Source of the DNA: Clavulina sp. PMI_390
Lineage: Eukaryota > Basidiomycota > Agaricomycetes > Cantharellales > Hydnaceae
NCBI GenBank assembly: GCA_015039315.1
Contig: WIDE01000049.1
Location: 37,516 to 101,515 of the forward strand
Direction: 5' to 3'
DNA: 64,000 bases
In this document: positions 46,988 to 58,505 of the stretch, in pieces
Position numbering within the stretch: the stretch's first letter is position 1
How the letters are laid out: each line of letters starts with the position of its first letter
Made by a program: the position numbers and the translations under genes
Notes under the pieces: model-generated
What the model saw: the letters and a program-made list of their open reading frames with translations, nothing else
Databases searched by the model: none
Told to the model about the DNA's origin: nothing

Positions 46988-47875
46988 CTATATCTCAATA
47001 GTGACGTGCCACCCCATTTTGTAATCAGTCCATGCGTCAAAGTCTCGTTCCAATGCCTCGGCCGCATCTTTGACGATCCTTTCAGTGATGTCCGATGAGC
47101 CGTCGCCGGCAAAAAGCGATGAAGATAAGACCAGACTCACTGAAGGTCATCTGTCATAGGGAAGCGATCGGGGTCGCGTTTCTCCAAAGCCTTGAGAACC
47201 AGCGTAACGCCGAAGCGACTAATGCGACTCCATCGCATACGCATGAAGCCGTTTCCTGCTTGCATGGCAGCGGCGCGAAGGTCATCCAAGGTCGCATTCT
47301 TATAGCCTCTTTTCTCTCGCAGCTTGGTGAAGATGTCCTGATCAGCTCCAGCGGTGTCGATATTGTCGTTGCTCTCTTGGATGATGTTCGTCACAGTACC
47401 GGCACAGTTCTCGAATGCTTCGAGAAGAGTTGGGTGTTCCGCGACGAAGACATCCCAGTCAATGGGACCTTCACCTTCCGACCATTCAATAGACATAGTG
47501 CCTTCCGCTATAAGGGCCGCGAAAAGGATTCGTCGACGCATGGCCATGAACCTCTACAAGGTCAAAGAGTGACGTTAATGAATGCACTAATTTTTAGTCA
47601 ACATCGATATTACCGCGAGGCATTTCGCCTTTGATGCCCTCTCGGCCAATGGAGGCACGCCCCATGACACAGGAACCAGATCGATCCCTCCTCCTCTAAT
47701 ATCGCATTGGCAGAAGAAGTTCTGCTCTCGACAGTGGAAGCAAACTGATATCTCTGTGAAGTGTACTCAGTGGCAGTGACTGGTGGCTGAACAATGCAAT
47801 CTTACCACGAAGTTTCCAATTGTCGAAGCTAATGACTGGCTCAAGCGCTCGCAGTGAAGCCGTCGGCGTCGCCAT
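46988..47875 (-). CDS. Unknown 237-residue protein
   Basis: Four exons join in frame on the minus strand: 47806-47875, 47614-47753, 47141-47553 and 46988-47078. The protein starts MATPTASLRALEPVISFDNW. The second exon is Cys-rich (CFHCREQNFFCQCD), suggesting a small metal site. The third is helical and hydrophilic (DWDVFVAEHPTLLEAFENCA, then DIFTKLREKRGYKNATLDDL). The end reads RDFDAWTDYKMGWHVTIEI. I recognise no family. It converges on GMC gene 1 and is divergent from the first dehydrogenase copy, so it sits inside the accessory oxidoreductase block. Clean splice sites and consistent phases support the model, but the Cys-rich exon 2 is supported only by splicing, not by any homologue. Confidence 0.6.
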
Positions 47876-49352
47876 GATGGTTGTAAGGCGGAGGGACAAG
47901 ATTGATGGGGAGGCGCGCGCCTAACCGATCTTCTTCACGAAGAGAAGAGGCATTCGATGGACAGGAAGCACGGATTAGGTAGAGAGTCAACCAAGTTAGG
48001 AGTTGACTCCATTCAAATTAGTCCTCACTTCAACGGACGTTCCAAGGTGGACCGTAGGTGTGGGAGGTCCTAGGTGCTGCCTCTTTCAGTGTATCTTATC
48101 CAATCACAAAGACCATCATCCACGATTCACGGTTCTTGCAGTATTCCACTATGCTCACTCAATCTCGTTTTCCTTGGATTATCAACTATCTTTCTGTTTC
48201 TTCTTGGCGCAAATTCTCCACTAGGACCTCATGGCCCGCTTCTTCCGGTAAATGCTGGACCCTAGTGCCCGAACGCTGCACCAAATGATTCAGAATTCCC
48301 TGATGATTATCATACGCCTCTAACTGGTTGCATGGATATCAAAGGAACCAAAATCCAATATTCAGATTCTGCCATATTCCGTATGTGGGCTGCGATCGGA
48401 GCATACCAGTCAAGTTGTTGAAGCCCTCATCCTCTCATCTTGGCGGATTGACTGTGTACGCATGTTTGCTTACGCTTATTTGGGCGCCTCGCGAACCAGA
48501 GTATCGAATAGTTCTCCAACCTCACTGCTATCTTGGAACCCGGCCATCTCGCTCCTACACATGAGTCATATGATTCAGGTGAACTTGGGTCGCCAACGTG
48601 CTGTACGAGCTGATTGGACTGATCTGATGCTCCTGTTGAATTGCAAGCGGAGAGCTGGGGAGACCTGCATGTAATGAGCCCAACACCTGGAAGTCGACAG
48701 CCATGCAAATCGCTCCACTTGTTCAATTTACGAAAACGCATGGTCTCTTTACCAATGGTGTGACTAAGAGGTCCGACTGTCAACACGATTAGCTCAACAA
48801 GGATCGGACGGGCTTCGCTCGCAACCCGAGTCCCCATGAATCAAAGCATATCTCATCTCAGTAATGACCCTATGACATAAACCTTCATTGCTAAGCCGGA
48901 GTTGGTGATTTGATCTCATTGCCAGTGGTTTACACACCAGTATGTCTTTTCCAGTTTTTTGTGCTTCATCTGGCCTATGTTCAACCGCGTTTACTATCAG
49001 CAAAACGCGCACAGGCGATGAGTAGCGAGCGTGTATCATCACGTGAGGATCGGGGATTTATTATTGATTCACTGGGACCCTTGCCATACGGTTGAGGGCA
49101 CAGCTCGACCGATCCCCGTGCTCTCGAATGATGACTCGTAATGGTTCGACAGCTACCCCCCTGTCAAATTTGCGTTTACTCATCATATGGAGAGGATTTT
49201 CATGCCATTACAAAGCACCGACGGCGACTCGCAAGTCTCGAGTGCTATCGTGTACCCCCAACGAACGTATAAAAACCGTCAAAACTTTCTGGGTCAATAG
49301 ACATTCTTCTCCAACACAAGTAATCTCACCTCCATCCAATAAAATTCACGAA
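47876..49352. promoter_or_regulatory. Divergent intergenic region ahead of the dehydrogenase array
   Basis: About 1.5 kb separates two diverging genes. A minus-strand frame of 136 codons (48427-48837) starts with a true ATG but shows no family features and is not annotated. Just before the first dehydrogenase copy there is TATAAAAA at 49268-49275. Otherwise nothing was recognised. Confidence 0.45.
49268..49275 (+). promoter_or_regulatory. TATA box, dehydrogenase copy 1
   Basis: TATAAAAA lies about 80 bp before the ATG at 49353. The same kind of element occurs at similar distance in the three other copies, which supports its function. Confidence 0.6.
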
Positions 49353-50979
49353 ATGTCCGCGAAAACTCAAGTCAGTGTACTTCATCGCATGCCCCCTCGC
49401 ACTAGCTCATTTGTCGCGTTCTAGCGTGCTCTCGTCTTCGATGGTGTTGGGAAGATGAAAATAGTCACCTCGAAGGTCTACCCCACACTATCGGCTAATC
49501 ATGTCATCATCAAGGTCAAGGCTGTTACGCTAAACCCTACTGATTGGGTGGTAGGTGCTCAATCTCGTTGTAGCGTTGTCACGGCTACTGATTCACAACT
49601 TCTGGCTCTTCCGCGATCCTCTAGCACCTCGATGGTTATCTGGGCGAACTTACTCCAGGCACTTCCCTCGGCTCTGACTTTGCGGGCGATGTCGTGGAAG
49701 TTGGAAGCGAAGCCCAGACCAAGGTAGGTTCTCGTCTCTCATCACTTCGTAGGTTGTCTCAAGTATTGACTTACAATTCTTATTTCCGATTCGCAATCCA
49801 GGGTTTCAAAATCGGAGATGCAGTAGCTGGCTTCACTCGAGGTGGTATCCTCGACAGAGAGAACGGAAGCTTCCAAGGTATTGCGATCCAATTATCATTT
49901 GCCTTGCGGATCACTGAAATCATTTGTACCTTTAGAGTATATCAAAATGCCTGCCGAGCTGGTACGTGGGCTTTAGGGTGATTTTCCGATCCTCCGATTA
50001 TCGCTATAGCTTGCACGAATAGATCTGGCATAAGCCCTCTTCTCTGCCGTACGAAGTTGCGTCAAGCATGGGTGGTATCTCTCTCTCGGTAGCGGTGTAT
50101 AGTTTGATTCACCGTCTTGGTCTTCCAAAGCCTTGGGAACCCAAACCTGAAAAAGCTGCTCCCGTGAGTAATTATCCTCCATCCAGCAGCCATCGTCGAT
50201 CTAACCTGACGTCATATTTGATTTTCGGTCCGTCAACTAGCTTCTGATCTGGGCGGGATCGACCTCCGCCGGCCTTAATGCCATCAGCCTCGCCAAGTTG
50301 TGCGACGATCGCATTCCAGTTATCACGACGGCTTCTCCTCACAACTTTGAGCTCGTCAAGTCTCGCGGCGCCGATGTCGTTTTCGACCATAAGGACCCCG
50401 ATGTGAGCCAAAAGATCAGGGCTTGGGTGAAGGAGAAAGGGTATTCGGGGGGCATCCTGAAAGGCCTAGATTGCGTTAGCGTGGGCGGTACGTTCTTTGA
50501 ATAGTGGTGATTAAACCTCATATTCATCAATGGTACCAGGTTCGACTGAGCTTGTCACTGAGGCGATGAGCGGTGGAGTGTTGGACGCGTTGCGTACGTC
50601 AAGCCCCAACTCATATATCGTACCGCACTAATTTTCTGATCTGCCCAGTCCCTGTCTCCCCCGGCGAAGGGAAGACGTGGCCAAATGGCGTAGACGTACG
50701 TGGAGTCGCAATCTATACGGTTCTAGACCCCAATAATGCCAAGGAGTTTGCCAGCATCCATGAATGGTGGGCGACAATTTACGGCTCCATCGTAAAGGGC
50801 TACCCGATTTATTTTCTCACTATAATAGGTATCAGCATCTGCCGTCGCTCATCACGGAGAAAAACTTTGGGCACTGCACCCCACTTGAGGTGTCGAAGGG
50901 ATTGGAAGGCATTCCGGATGGTCTGGACAGACTTCGCGCTAAGAAGGTCTCGGGATCAAAGCTGGCATACATCCTCTGA
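49353..50979 (+). CDS. Zinc-less medium-chain dehydrogenase/enoyl-reductase-like, tandem copy 1
   Basis: The protein belongs to the quinone-oxidoreductase/trans-enoyl-reductase branch of the medium-chain dehydrogenase superfamily, which reduces C=C bonds with NADPH. The first exon (49353-49370) encodes only MSAKTQ; exon 2 is 49425-49550. Blocks in order are VIIKVKAVTLNPTDW, HLDGYLGELTPGTSLGSDFA then GDVVEVGSEA, VAGFTRGG, IWHKPSSLPYEVASSMGG, WAGSTSAGLNAISLAKLCDD (Rossmann motif), ASPHNFELVKSRGADVVF, WPNGVDV and SLITEKNF, ending LAYIL at 50979. No structural or catalytic zinc cysteines are present. About ten exons give roughly 350 residues. The Rossmann segment has SAGLN where copies 3 and 4 have SVGLY, so this copy is slightly divergent in the cofactor site. 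Similar proteins occur in fungal toxin and secondary-metabolite clusters; the substrate is unknown. Confidence 0.9.
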
Positions 50980-51752
50980 GTCTGTGGAATTTGGATCTCC
51001 CGTAGCGACGAACTTGCGCACTTGTTCCCAGTGGTATCGAGAGGCTTGTCAAGCGGGATCCATTCAATCGATTGGTAAATTTTGACTACAAATACATGTA
51101 TATCCACTTCTCCCCCTCCTATTGTCCGCAAAAACATGGCCAATTTATGTGACACGAGTCAAGGACTGATCAGAGCAAGCAGCCAGCACATCGAACAAGT
51201 GTGTGCGATCACGTGATGCTTTCCACCATGGTACTCTGTCGGCGAGAGTGACTCAAACTCAACAGCCCGAGGGAGATTAGTCTATTTAGTTAGTCGGTCC
51301 TCTGCTCTCCAGATATCGTTCACCGCTCCACAGCCCTAATGCAATTCAGAGAGTCATGGGAGAGTGTGTGATCTCGTTTGAGTTGAAGAAACTCGTTTGA
51401 AATTTGGGATGAGTCGCAGTCGCCTCGACAAACTGGGCGGCCTGTGATGCTTCACCTCAGATTGTACTTGCTATGAGCGCACGTGGATACTCACAAACTA
51501 TGTCCAGGCAACCCTGAAAGTACCGCATCGACTCGCACACTGCCGTGCAGATGCTAGTCATTCGGTCATGGCGATACCGGAAATCAATTGCTTTCGGCAG
51601 CATCTGGGAGTTGAATTGTCTGTCGACTTCTGCTGATAAGATTGTGCGAATTGAATCTGGTGACCTGGGGCTCCTTGGGCGATATAAGACTTGAGTTTAG
51701 GTCATCACCTTTCGCCTCACCCTCTCTTCTGTGTCTCGCGACCCCCTGCCAC
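50980..51752. promoter_or_regulatory. Spacer and promoter of dehydrogenase copy 2
   Basis: No gene is seen. The TATA-like GATATAAG at about 51681-51688 lies about 70 bp before the ATG at 51753, matching the layout of the other copies. Confidence 0.5.
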
Positions 51753-53373
51753 ATGTCACAAAAATCCCAGGTACTTTCGCTGCTTCGTTACTACTCTCAC
51801 CTGTCCTAGAAGCTTCATATAAATCTTCTTGCTTCAAAAGCGTGCGCTCGTCGTCGAGAGCAATGGAAAAACGGAAATAATCACCTCCAAGGTTTACCCG
51901 AGTCTTTTGCCCAATGAAGTCATCATCAAAGTCAAGGCCGTTACGCTCAACCCGACTGATTGGATGGTATGCCAGACATTCCTCACAGCACGTGCTGACG
52001 CGCAAGAACTGATGAATTATACATTTTCGCCTATCTCGCTGGCCACTTGAAGCATCTTGATGGGATTTTTGGGAACCTCGAACGCGGGACGTCGCTTGGA
52101 TCCGATTTTTCTGGTGACATTGTCGAAGTGGGCGCCGAAGCGCAGAGCAAGGTGCGCTATTCATCTGGCTCTATATAGTGCCGCACCCTCAAATTGCCAT
52201 CCCAGGGATTCGCAGTCGGAAATGCTGTCGCCGGCTTCACTCGCGGTGGTGGTATCGACAAAGATAACGGCACCTTCCAAGGTAAATAACCCCGCACGCA
52301 GACACCGGCTTGATAACTTTTCGCTGAATCGATCGCACATTCCAGAATATCTTAAGATGCCATCTGAGCTAGTATGTGTCGGTTTAACGTCCTGCCTTTG
52401 ACTGCTGCTAACGCGTTGATATGTAGATCTGGCATAAACCTTCTGCCCTCTCCTACGAAGACGCTTCATGCATGGGCGGAAGCACCCTGTCGACAGCTGC
52501 TCATTCTCTTATCTATCGCCTTGGCTTGCCGAAACCTTGGGGACCGAAACCGGAGAAGTTTGAACCCGTGCGACCTCTTTCCGCTCGCAATCCTTGATCC
52601 CGAACTGATTATTTCATCCAATTTGACCATCAGATTTTGATTTGGGGAGGATCATCTTCGGTCGGACTTTATGCTATTAGTCTCGCCAAGTTGTGCGACA
52701 ATCGCATCCCAGTGATTGCCACTGCGTCTCCTCACAGCTTTGAGCTTGTGAAATCTCGCGGCGCCGACGTCGTATTTGACTATAAAGACCCAGAGGTGAG
52801 TCAGAAGATCAGGAACTGGGTGAATGACAAAGGGTATCCCGAGGGCATCCGGAGGGGCTTGGATTGCGCGAGCTCGAATGGTAGGTCCCACGATGTAGTG
52901 TCATTGGGTTTACAGGATTCTCACGTGGAGGTTAGGATCTACCGCGCTTGCAACCGCAGCAATGAACGGCGGAGTGCTTGATATATTGCGTCGGTTGATC
53001 TCTATAAACTTGAAAATACCCTTACTCAATCAATCCCGGGCCCCTTAGTTCCCGTTTCTCCAGGAGAGGGAAAGTCGTGGCCAAACGGCGTGGATGTGCG
53101 CAACGTGAACATCTATTACGTCTTGGATCCCAAGAATACAAAAGACCATGCAGACATGCACGAGTGGTAAGTGGGAGAGCTCAGCTATGTCAGTCTGGAT
53201 CTGAGCCCTCTTATTGGCATAGGTATCAGCGTCTTCCTTCACTCATCACGGAGAAGAACTTCGTGAATTCCAACGTGCTGGAGGTATCGAATGGGCTGGA
53301 GAGCATCCCTGCCGGTATTGATAGGCTTCGCTCCGGCAAAGTATCGGGCAAAAAGCTCGCCATCATCCTCTAA
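51753..53373 (+). CDS. Zinc-less medium-chain dehydrogenase/enoyl-reductase-like, tandem copy 2
   Basis: Exon 1 (51753-51770) encodes MSQKSQ, and the second exon begins at 51841 with RALVVESNGKTEIITSKVYP. All exons of copy 1 are found again at matching positions: VIIKVKAVTLNPTDWM, HLDGIFGNLERGTSLGSDFS, VAGFTRGGGIDKDNGTF, KMPSEL, LGLPKPWGPKPEKFEP, WGGSSSVGLYAISLAKLCDN, ASPHSFELVKSRGADVVF, PVSPGEGKSWPNGVDV and SLITEKNFVNSNVLEVSNGL, with the end LAIIL at 53373. This is the most divergent copy. It has one extra Gly in the AGFTRGGG loop, GGSSS instead of AGSTS in the Rossmann turn, and ASCMGG where others have ASSMGG. The reading frame is intact throughout, so it is not a pseudogene on current evidence. 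Confidence 0.88.
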
Positions 53374-54041
53374 GGCCAAAGCCTTCTCCAGAGCCAGGCA
53401 TGTGTTTGGCAACGCCGAACTGCGTGATCGCGAACCTGTTCCAAGGCTCTGGGGCCCTGTGCCTTCGCCATTTACTTCAATCTTGTAACTGTTGAATGTT
53501 GCTCCAAAAGAATCTCAATTGTCCCGAACTTCTTCGAGCCCGGTTCTCTATTTAGGGACTCGATCACGTGCCTCTTCAGTGAATCGACCCATCGCTCTAC
53601 TTTAATTAATTGACCCAAACGTCTTGTGTCAAGGGACGGCATCCAACTCCTCAGAGCGCTCATTCATGACGGATGAGAGCTTGGTTAACAGCACTCATCC
53701 TTGTATCTTGTCGAGGCTTTCGGTATCAAAATCCACGTCATCAAAGGGTCACTTCATGCTGTACCTCGTTCGGCGTAAAACTCCGGGCTCAGCGCCGTAT
53801 CCTCGATAAATGACCGCTTCCCCACAATTTAACTTGGCGCCATAAAGCCTCGGCGTCTCAGTCACCGTGTGGAGGTGCGGGCATTGCATCTCCACCCCTC
53901 GATAGGGTAATTTAGGCTTGTGCGCGTCCAGTCTGATGGTATTGTCCTTGGAAGCGTATAAAAGTCTTGAGCTCTCCTTCACGTAACTTCAGACCTCTGG
54001 TACCAGAGATCCCTCATCTTGAATTCGGAACTCTCCTCAAC
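53374..54041. promoter_or_regulatory. Spacer and promoter of dehydrogenase copy 3
   Basis: No gene is seen. TATAAAA at about 53957-53963 lies about 80 bp before the ATG at 54042. Confidence 0.5.
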
Positions 54042-55674
54042 ATGTCGGAGAGAACCCAGGTAAGATCGAATCATCAAGCCCAACCTACACGATCTTGAAT
54101 GCACCAAACCCTAGCGTGCACTTGTTATTGCGGCCACTGGGAAAACTAAGATCATTACATCGAAAGCCTACCCTCGCGTTTCCCCAAATGAAGTCATTAT
54201 TAAGGTCAAGGCAGTCACATTGAACCCTACTGATTGGATGGTGCGTGCTCTTTGTGCTGCTTGGACCCCATATTCATCAACAATTTGCGGAACTCACCTC
54301 TCTCAACAAATTGTAGCATCTCGATGCTTACATGGGCCCACTTGCACCAGACACATCCTTAGGTTCCGATTTTGCAGGTGATGTTGTCGAACTCGGTGCT
54401 GAAGCCCAGAACAAGGCGCGTTGTTGGTTGACCTTCGTCCTCAATATCTCATGTATCCTCACATATAACTCCAATATGGATGTGATATTCCAGGGATTCA
54501 AGGTTGGAGATGGGGTTGCTGGCTTCACGCGCGGAGGTGCGCTTGACAAGGACAATGGGAGCTTCCAAGGTAGTCTAACGTATACATCAGGCTTTCGATG
54601 AATTTTCTTGCTCAAACTATGGTATATTCTAGAATACATCAAGATGCGAACCGAGCATGTATGTGATGTACTCCATGTGCCACTCGACTGATGCTGAATA
54701 TCTAGCCATAGATCTGGCACAAACCCTCTTCCTTGCCGTACGAAGATGCTTCGAGCATGGGTGGAATTGCTCTCTCGACGGCTGCGTACTCCCTAATTTA
54801 TCTCCTTGGACTTCCAAAGCCTTGGGAACCACGGCCAGAGAATGTTGCACCGGTAATGCTTTGTCGTTTGTGATTCATTTTGGTACGATTGAGACCGATA
54901 AATGACCTTGTCTGTCATTTTTGTCTCATCCATTAGATCTTGATCTGGGCAGGTTCTACGTCCGTTGGGCTTTACGCCATAAGTCTTGCCAAGCTGTGCG
55001 ATGACCGGATTCCGGTTATTACCACTGCTTCACCTCACAGCTTTGACCTCGTCAAGTCTCGCGGCGCGGATGTCGTCTTTGACTATAAAGACCCTGAGGT
55101 GAGCCAAAAGATTAAGGACTGGGCGAAGGAGCAGGGGTATGCGGAAGGCATCCTGAAGGGCCTGGATTGTATTAGCTCGCACGGTAGGCTCCCTTGCTCA
55201 GAATCTCTCACTCTTGAAGCTCATCAATGGCGCTAGGCTCGACCACATTGGCGACTGAGGCGATGGGCGGGGGAATGTTGAATGTACTTCGTACGTTGCT
55301 CCTAGCACTTCTGAACTTTTCCTGACGCAGCTGTTGATCATTTCAGTCATGGTCTCCCCCGAAGAAGGAAAGTCGTGGCCAAATGGCGTGGACGTGAGCT
55401 TCGTTGTAATCTACTCCGTCTTGGATCCCAAAAACGAAAAAGCATTCGCTAGCGTCTATGAGTGGTAAGTTGCGAGTCTTTCCCGAGTCATTCTCGTAGA
55501 TGTTCATGAGCCTCCGATTCTAGGAACCAGCAACTACCGACACTCATCACGGAGAAAAACTTTGGGAACTCCAATCCACTGGAGGTATCAAACGGCTTGG
55601 AGAACATCCCAGATGGCCTGGAGAGACTTCGCGCCGGGAAAGTCTCCGGCTCGAAGCTGGCCTACATTATCTGA
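54042..55674 (+). CDS. Zinc-less medium-chain dehydrogenase/enoyl-reductase-like, tandem copy 3
   Basis: Exon 1 (54042-54059) encodes MSERTQ, and the second exon starts at 54115. The family blocks are VIIKVKAVTLNPTDWM, HLDAYMGPLAPDTSLGSDFA then GDVVELGAEAQ, VAGFTRGGALDKDNGSFQ, IWHKPSSLPYEDASSMGG, WAGSTSVGLYAISLAKLCDD, ASPHSFDLVKSRGADVVF, SPEEGKSWPNGVDV and SLITEKNFGNSNPLEVSNGL, ending LAYII with the stop at 55672-55674. It is closest to copy 4 in these blocks, including the shared change to SFDLVK from the SFELVK or NFELVK of copies 1 and 2. Exon 5 reads EYIKMRTEH where the others have KMPAEL or KMPSEL, a local change next to the substrate-side loop. The frame is intact. Confidence 0.9.
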
Positions 55675-56373
55675 TCCTCAACAGCGTAGCGGAATTGAGT
55701 AGGTCAGGTAAGGTGCGGGTCTCTCGCTGCAGAATCGCGAGTGGGATGTGATCATTCAGAGCAAAACAACTCTCCTCACTGTGGGGCGCGCGTCTGATTG
55801 GTTCTGGCGAGCATATCTTCCTCTCCTGTCTCTCTCTTTCAACCCCTATTACTCCGTTGCCTATAATCCATTGGTACTCTGAAACGCCCCGGTGTAGCAC
55901 ATAAATACTCTCTGTTAACCCAAGATTGCAGCTTCGCTCTTCGCGGCCGATTGTGAGCAGCGCTCTCTGAAAGCACCCCAGTTTATTGGTAGCAGTGTTA
56001 GTAAGTCATTGGGGATAGGGCAGAATTGCGATGACATGATCATGAGGGGCTGACAACCTTTTGAAACATTCACACAGTGAACCACAACGCCATCACCACC
56101 AATGAGCGGTAGTTGCCGGCGTGCCAGCTACGGCACGTGCCTTGGCAACTCCCCATGCAACGCCATTCTCCAGAAGAGATTCAGAAAGTCCGCAAGATCT
56201 CGGTGGCGTGTGGGATTTTGCTAAAAACAGACTATTTGCTTGTGTAGTTGGGTCACCTCACGCGCTTTGCCTCACCTCTCGTGCCCTTCTGCTGCAAACG
56301 CTACCAAGAGCAACCATATTCAGCATCTCGAACCCGGGAATCGAAGCCCCCGAGCAGAGGCGACCGCTAAACG
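55675..56373. other. Spacer before the Zn2Cys6 regulator
   Basis: An open frame begins at 56121 but has no family features and overlaps the regulator start. It probably covers the leader of that gene. Nothing else was seen. Confidence 0.4.
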
Positions 56374-58505
56374 ATGCTGGTCAAAGGAGATGCATGCCTA
56401 GAGTGTCGAAAGCGAAAAACGGTAAGTATGGCCGGGATAAATTGCTCTTGCATCTCGCGAAGCATTCCACTCCTTACCTCCTTCGCCTCGTCCACTTTGG
56501 CTCAATTGCATCTGACATTGTTTTTCTCATCACTTTGTTACTTTGCAGAAGTGTGATAGCTTGAAGCCTCAATGTTCACGTTGCGATCGGCTCAACAAAA
56601 ACTGTATCTATTCCGGCCTACCTCGGCGTCGTACCGTAGTTGACGCCTTAGAAGCACGGACCATGAAGCTGGAATTAATCACTCACAAACTTACACTACC
56701 GAAAGCCCACAACCTCTTTCTCCTATCCAAGAAGCTTCAGGAGAGGGTCGATCGCTTTGGGGGGCCACCTAGACATAGGCAGCTGCCTCATGCAGCGACG
56801 CCGTCTCGTCCGGTAACAGCTCCAATTTGGGAAAATAGCGAATGGTGGAGGCGAAGCGAGTATATTTTGGCTGAGGACACTGCACTGGAAAATCTCTCCA
56901 CCATCCAGGCAATCGCCGAGGAAGAGCTGAGCTTGTATGATTTCGCAAAATTGGAGGATCTGCCTCTCTCATTATCGATTCGGCTGTATGTGTCACCTAT
57001 TACACATTGCATTATGAGGGTGCCTGACTGTATGTGTGCAGAATCAACTTATTTCTTCCGTTCCGCTCCCACTATTATTTCCTCACCGACATTTCCAACT
57101 TTATTCGCTGCCTTTCTCTTCCATCCTCCGACCCAGAATCCATCCACCCGTGCCTGCTGAATGCATGCTATCTTGCTGCGTGCGCTTGTAACAGGGGTGG
57201 CTTGATCACCTATATACCACACTTTCTCCACCGCACTCGCCATTTTCTTGAACAGTCCCTAATGTTTGCTGATCGTATGGTTCAATTCCTGTGGGCTAGT
57301 CTTCTTATGGCCGGCTTCTTGCTGAAAGAACGGAGAATAATCGAAGCTACAACAATAGTCGATGCGGGCACTCGCTTCGCATTAGCATGCGGGCTGGGAC
57401 TCCCTAGTGATGCCGCCAGCGAGAACAAAGGATCGTCTTCTGGTGAACAACTTCTCCCTCCCCCTAAGAACCAGGCTGAGAGAGATGATCGACTTCGGCT
57501 TGCACACTCTATGTACATTGCGGCCCAAGGGCTTCCTAATCTGGGGTGCCCAGCACCATTCCGCTTCGACGACGGGTGGTCTCCCTTTTCTCAGGAAGCT
57601 TCCTGTGAAATTCAGGACGGGAAGGTTCGTTCTATTGCGTATGAGAGGATCATATGCTCACAAGAACTCTTTTAGTTATTAATACCCATAGGAAACCTTT
57701 GGCATTTGGAGCTCTATCTGAAGGTTCTGGTAACGAACACATTTGAGCGAGTGAAGAGCTTTGGTCGATCCGTTGCTGGTATGCCATAGACGCTATTTTC
57801 CATGATGAAGCATCTTCATGACCGTCTCAATTCCCTTCTAGTAAACGGGCGTCTTGGTCGAGAGGAAGAGTATGCGTCTATTGAGACTCAGATTCGTGCA
57901 CAGCATGAGTCCTTTCGTTCACTATATGATATGCATCGGCTGGGAACTTTTGAAGCCTCCAGCATGTTCGATATCAATATGGTGCTCGGTTGTGCCACGC
58001 TCTATGGCAGCGGGTTGGTTCTTCACAGTTTGTGGGCGGATCTTTATCCGGAATCTCAGGCAAAGATGCTCGAATGTTTACGTTGTCTTGTGGACGTTTG
58101 CGCTCAGACCAAAGCTTACAAACACCCCCATCTAGGCCTGATGAGCGTAGTGAGCATCTAATTTTTCATCTTGAAACCATCACATTGACCCAAGCATTAT
58201 CTACCACAGGTTCACTTGATGAACGCCGTCCGTCTTATCGCTCACGAGCTCAAGCGATCGAGATCTAGAGAAAACATAGAATTGCTCGCCAGCTACTTTC
58301 TAGCCGTCGATTTGCTCCTCGACTTTCTCGATGACAGCATGGTGTTTTTCCCGGCATGGGGTAAGTGTTTTTTCTAATGCTTGATCGGGTTACTAGTAGC
58401 CATTATCTGATGCCTATCGCTCTCCCTCCGGCCCTTTACCCAGTGGACGTACTTCCAACACTGAAAGACACGCTGACCGCTTCCGCCCACTCACTATCCT
58501 CCTGA
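56374..58505 (+). CDS. Zn2Cys6 fungal transcription factor
   Basis: The first exon (56374-56421) and the start of the second (56548-56985) encode a complete binuclear zinc cluster: CLECRKRKTKCDSLKPQC followed by SRCDRLNKNC. Its spacing is CX2CX6CX6CX2CX6C, and an intron splits it after RKRKT. This domain binds DNA in the nucleus, usually CGG-type half sites. The third exon (57042 to about 57625) gives a helical middle region (CLLNACYLAACACNRGG, then FLWASLLMAGFLLKERRIIE) typical of the fungal regulator domain. Later exons continue with FERVKSFGRSVAG, MMKHLHDRLNSLL, TLYGSGLVLHSLWADLYPES and FLDDSMVFFPAW, and the gene ends TASAHSLSS at 58503-58505. The exact border between exons 3 and 4 near 57625-57690 is unclear. 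Its place between dehydrogenase copies 3 and 4 makes it a candidate local regulator of this block. Confidence 0.88.

Noticed and set aside
48427..48837. 136-codon minus-strand frame with ATG
   Set aside because: No family features and an ordinary length for chance in this base composition; kept only as a note in the intergenic entry.
51753..53373. Dehydrogenase copy 2 as a pseudogene
   Set aside because: Despite greater divergence, every exon is open and all conserved blocks and splice sites are present.
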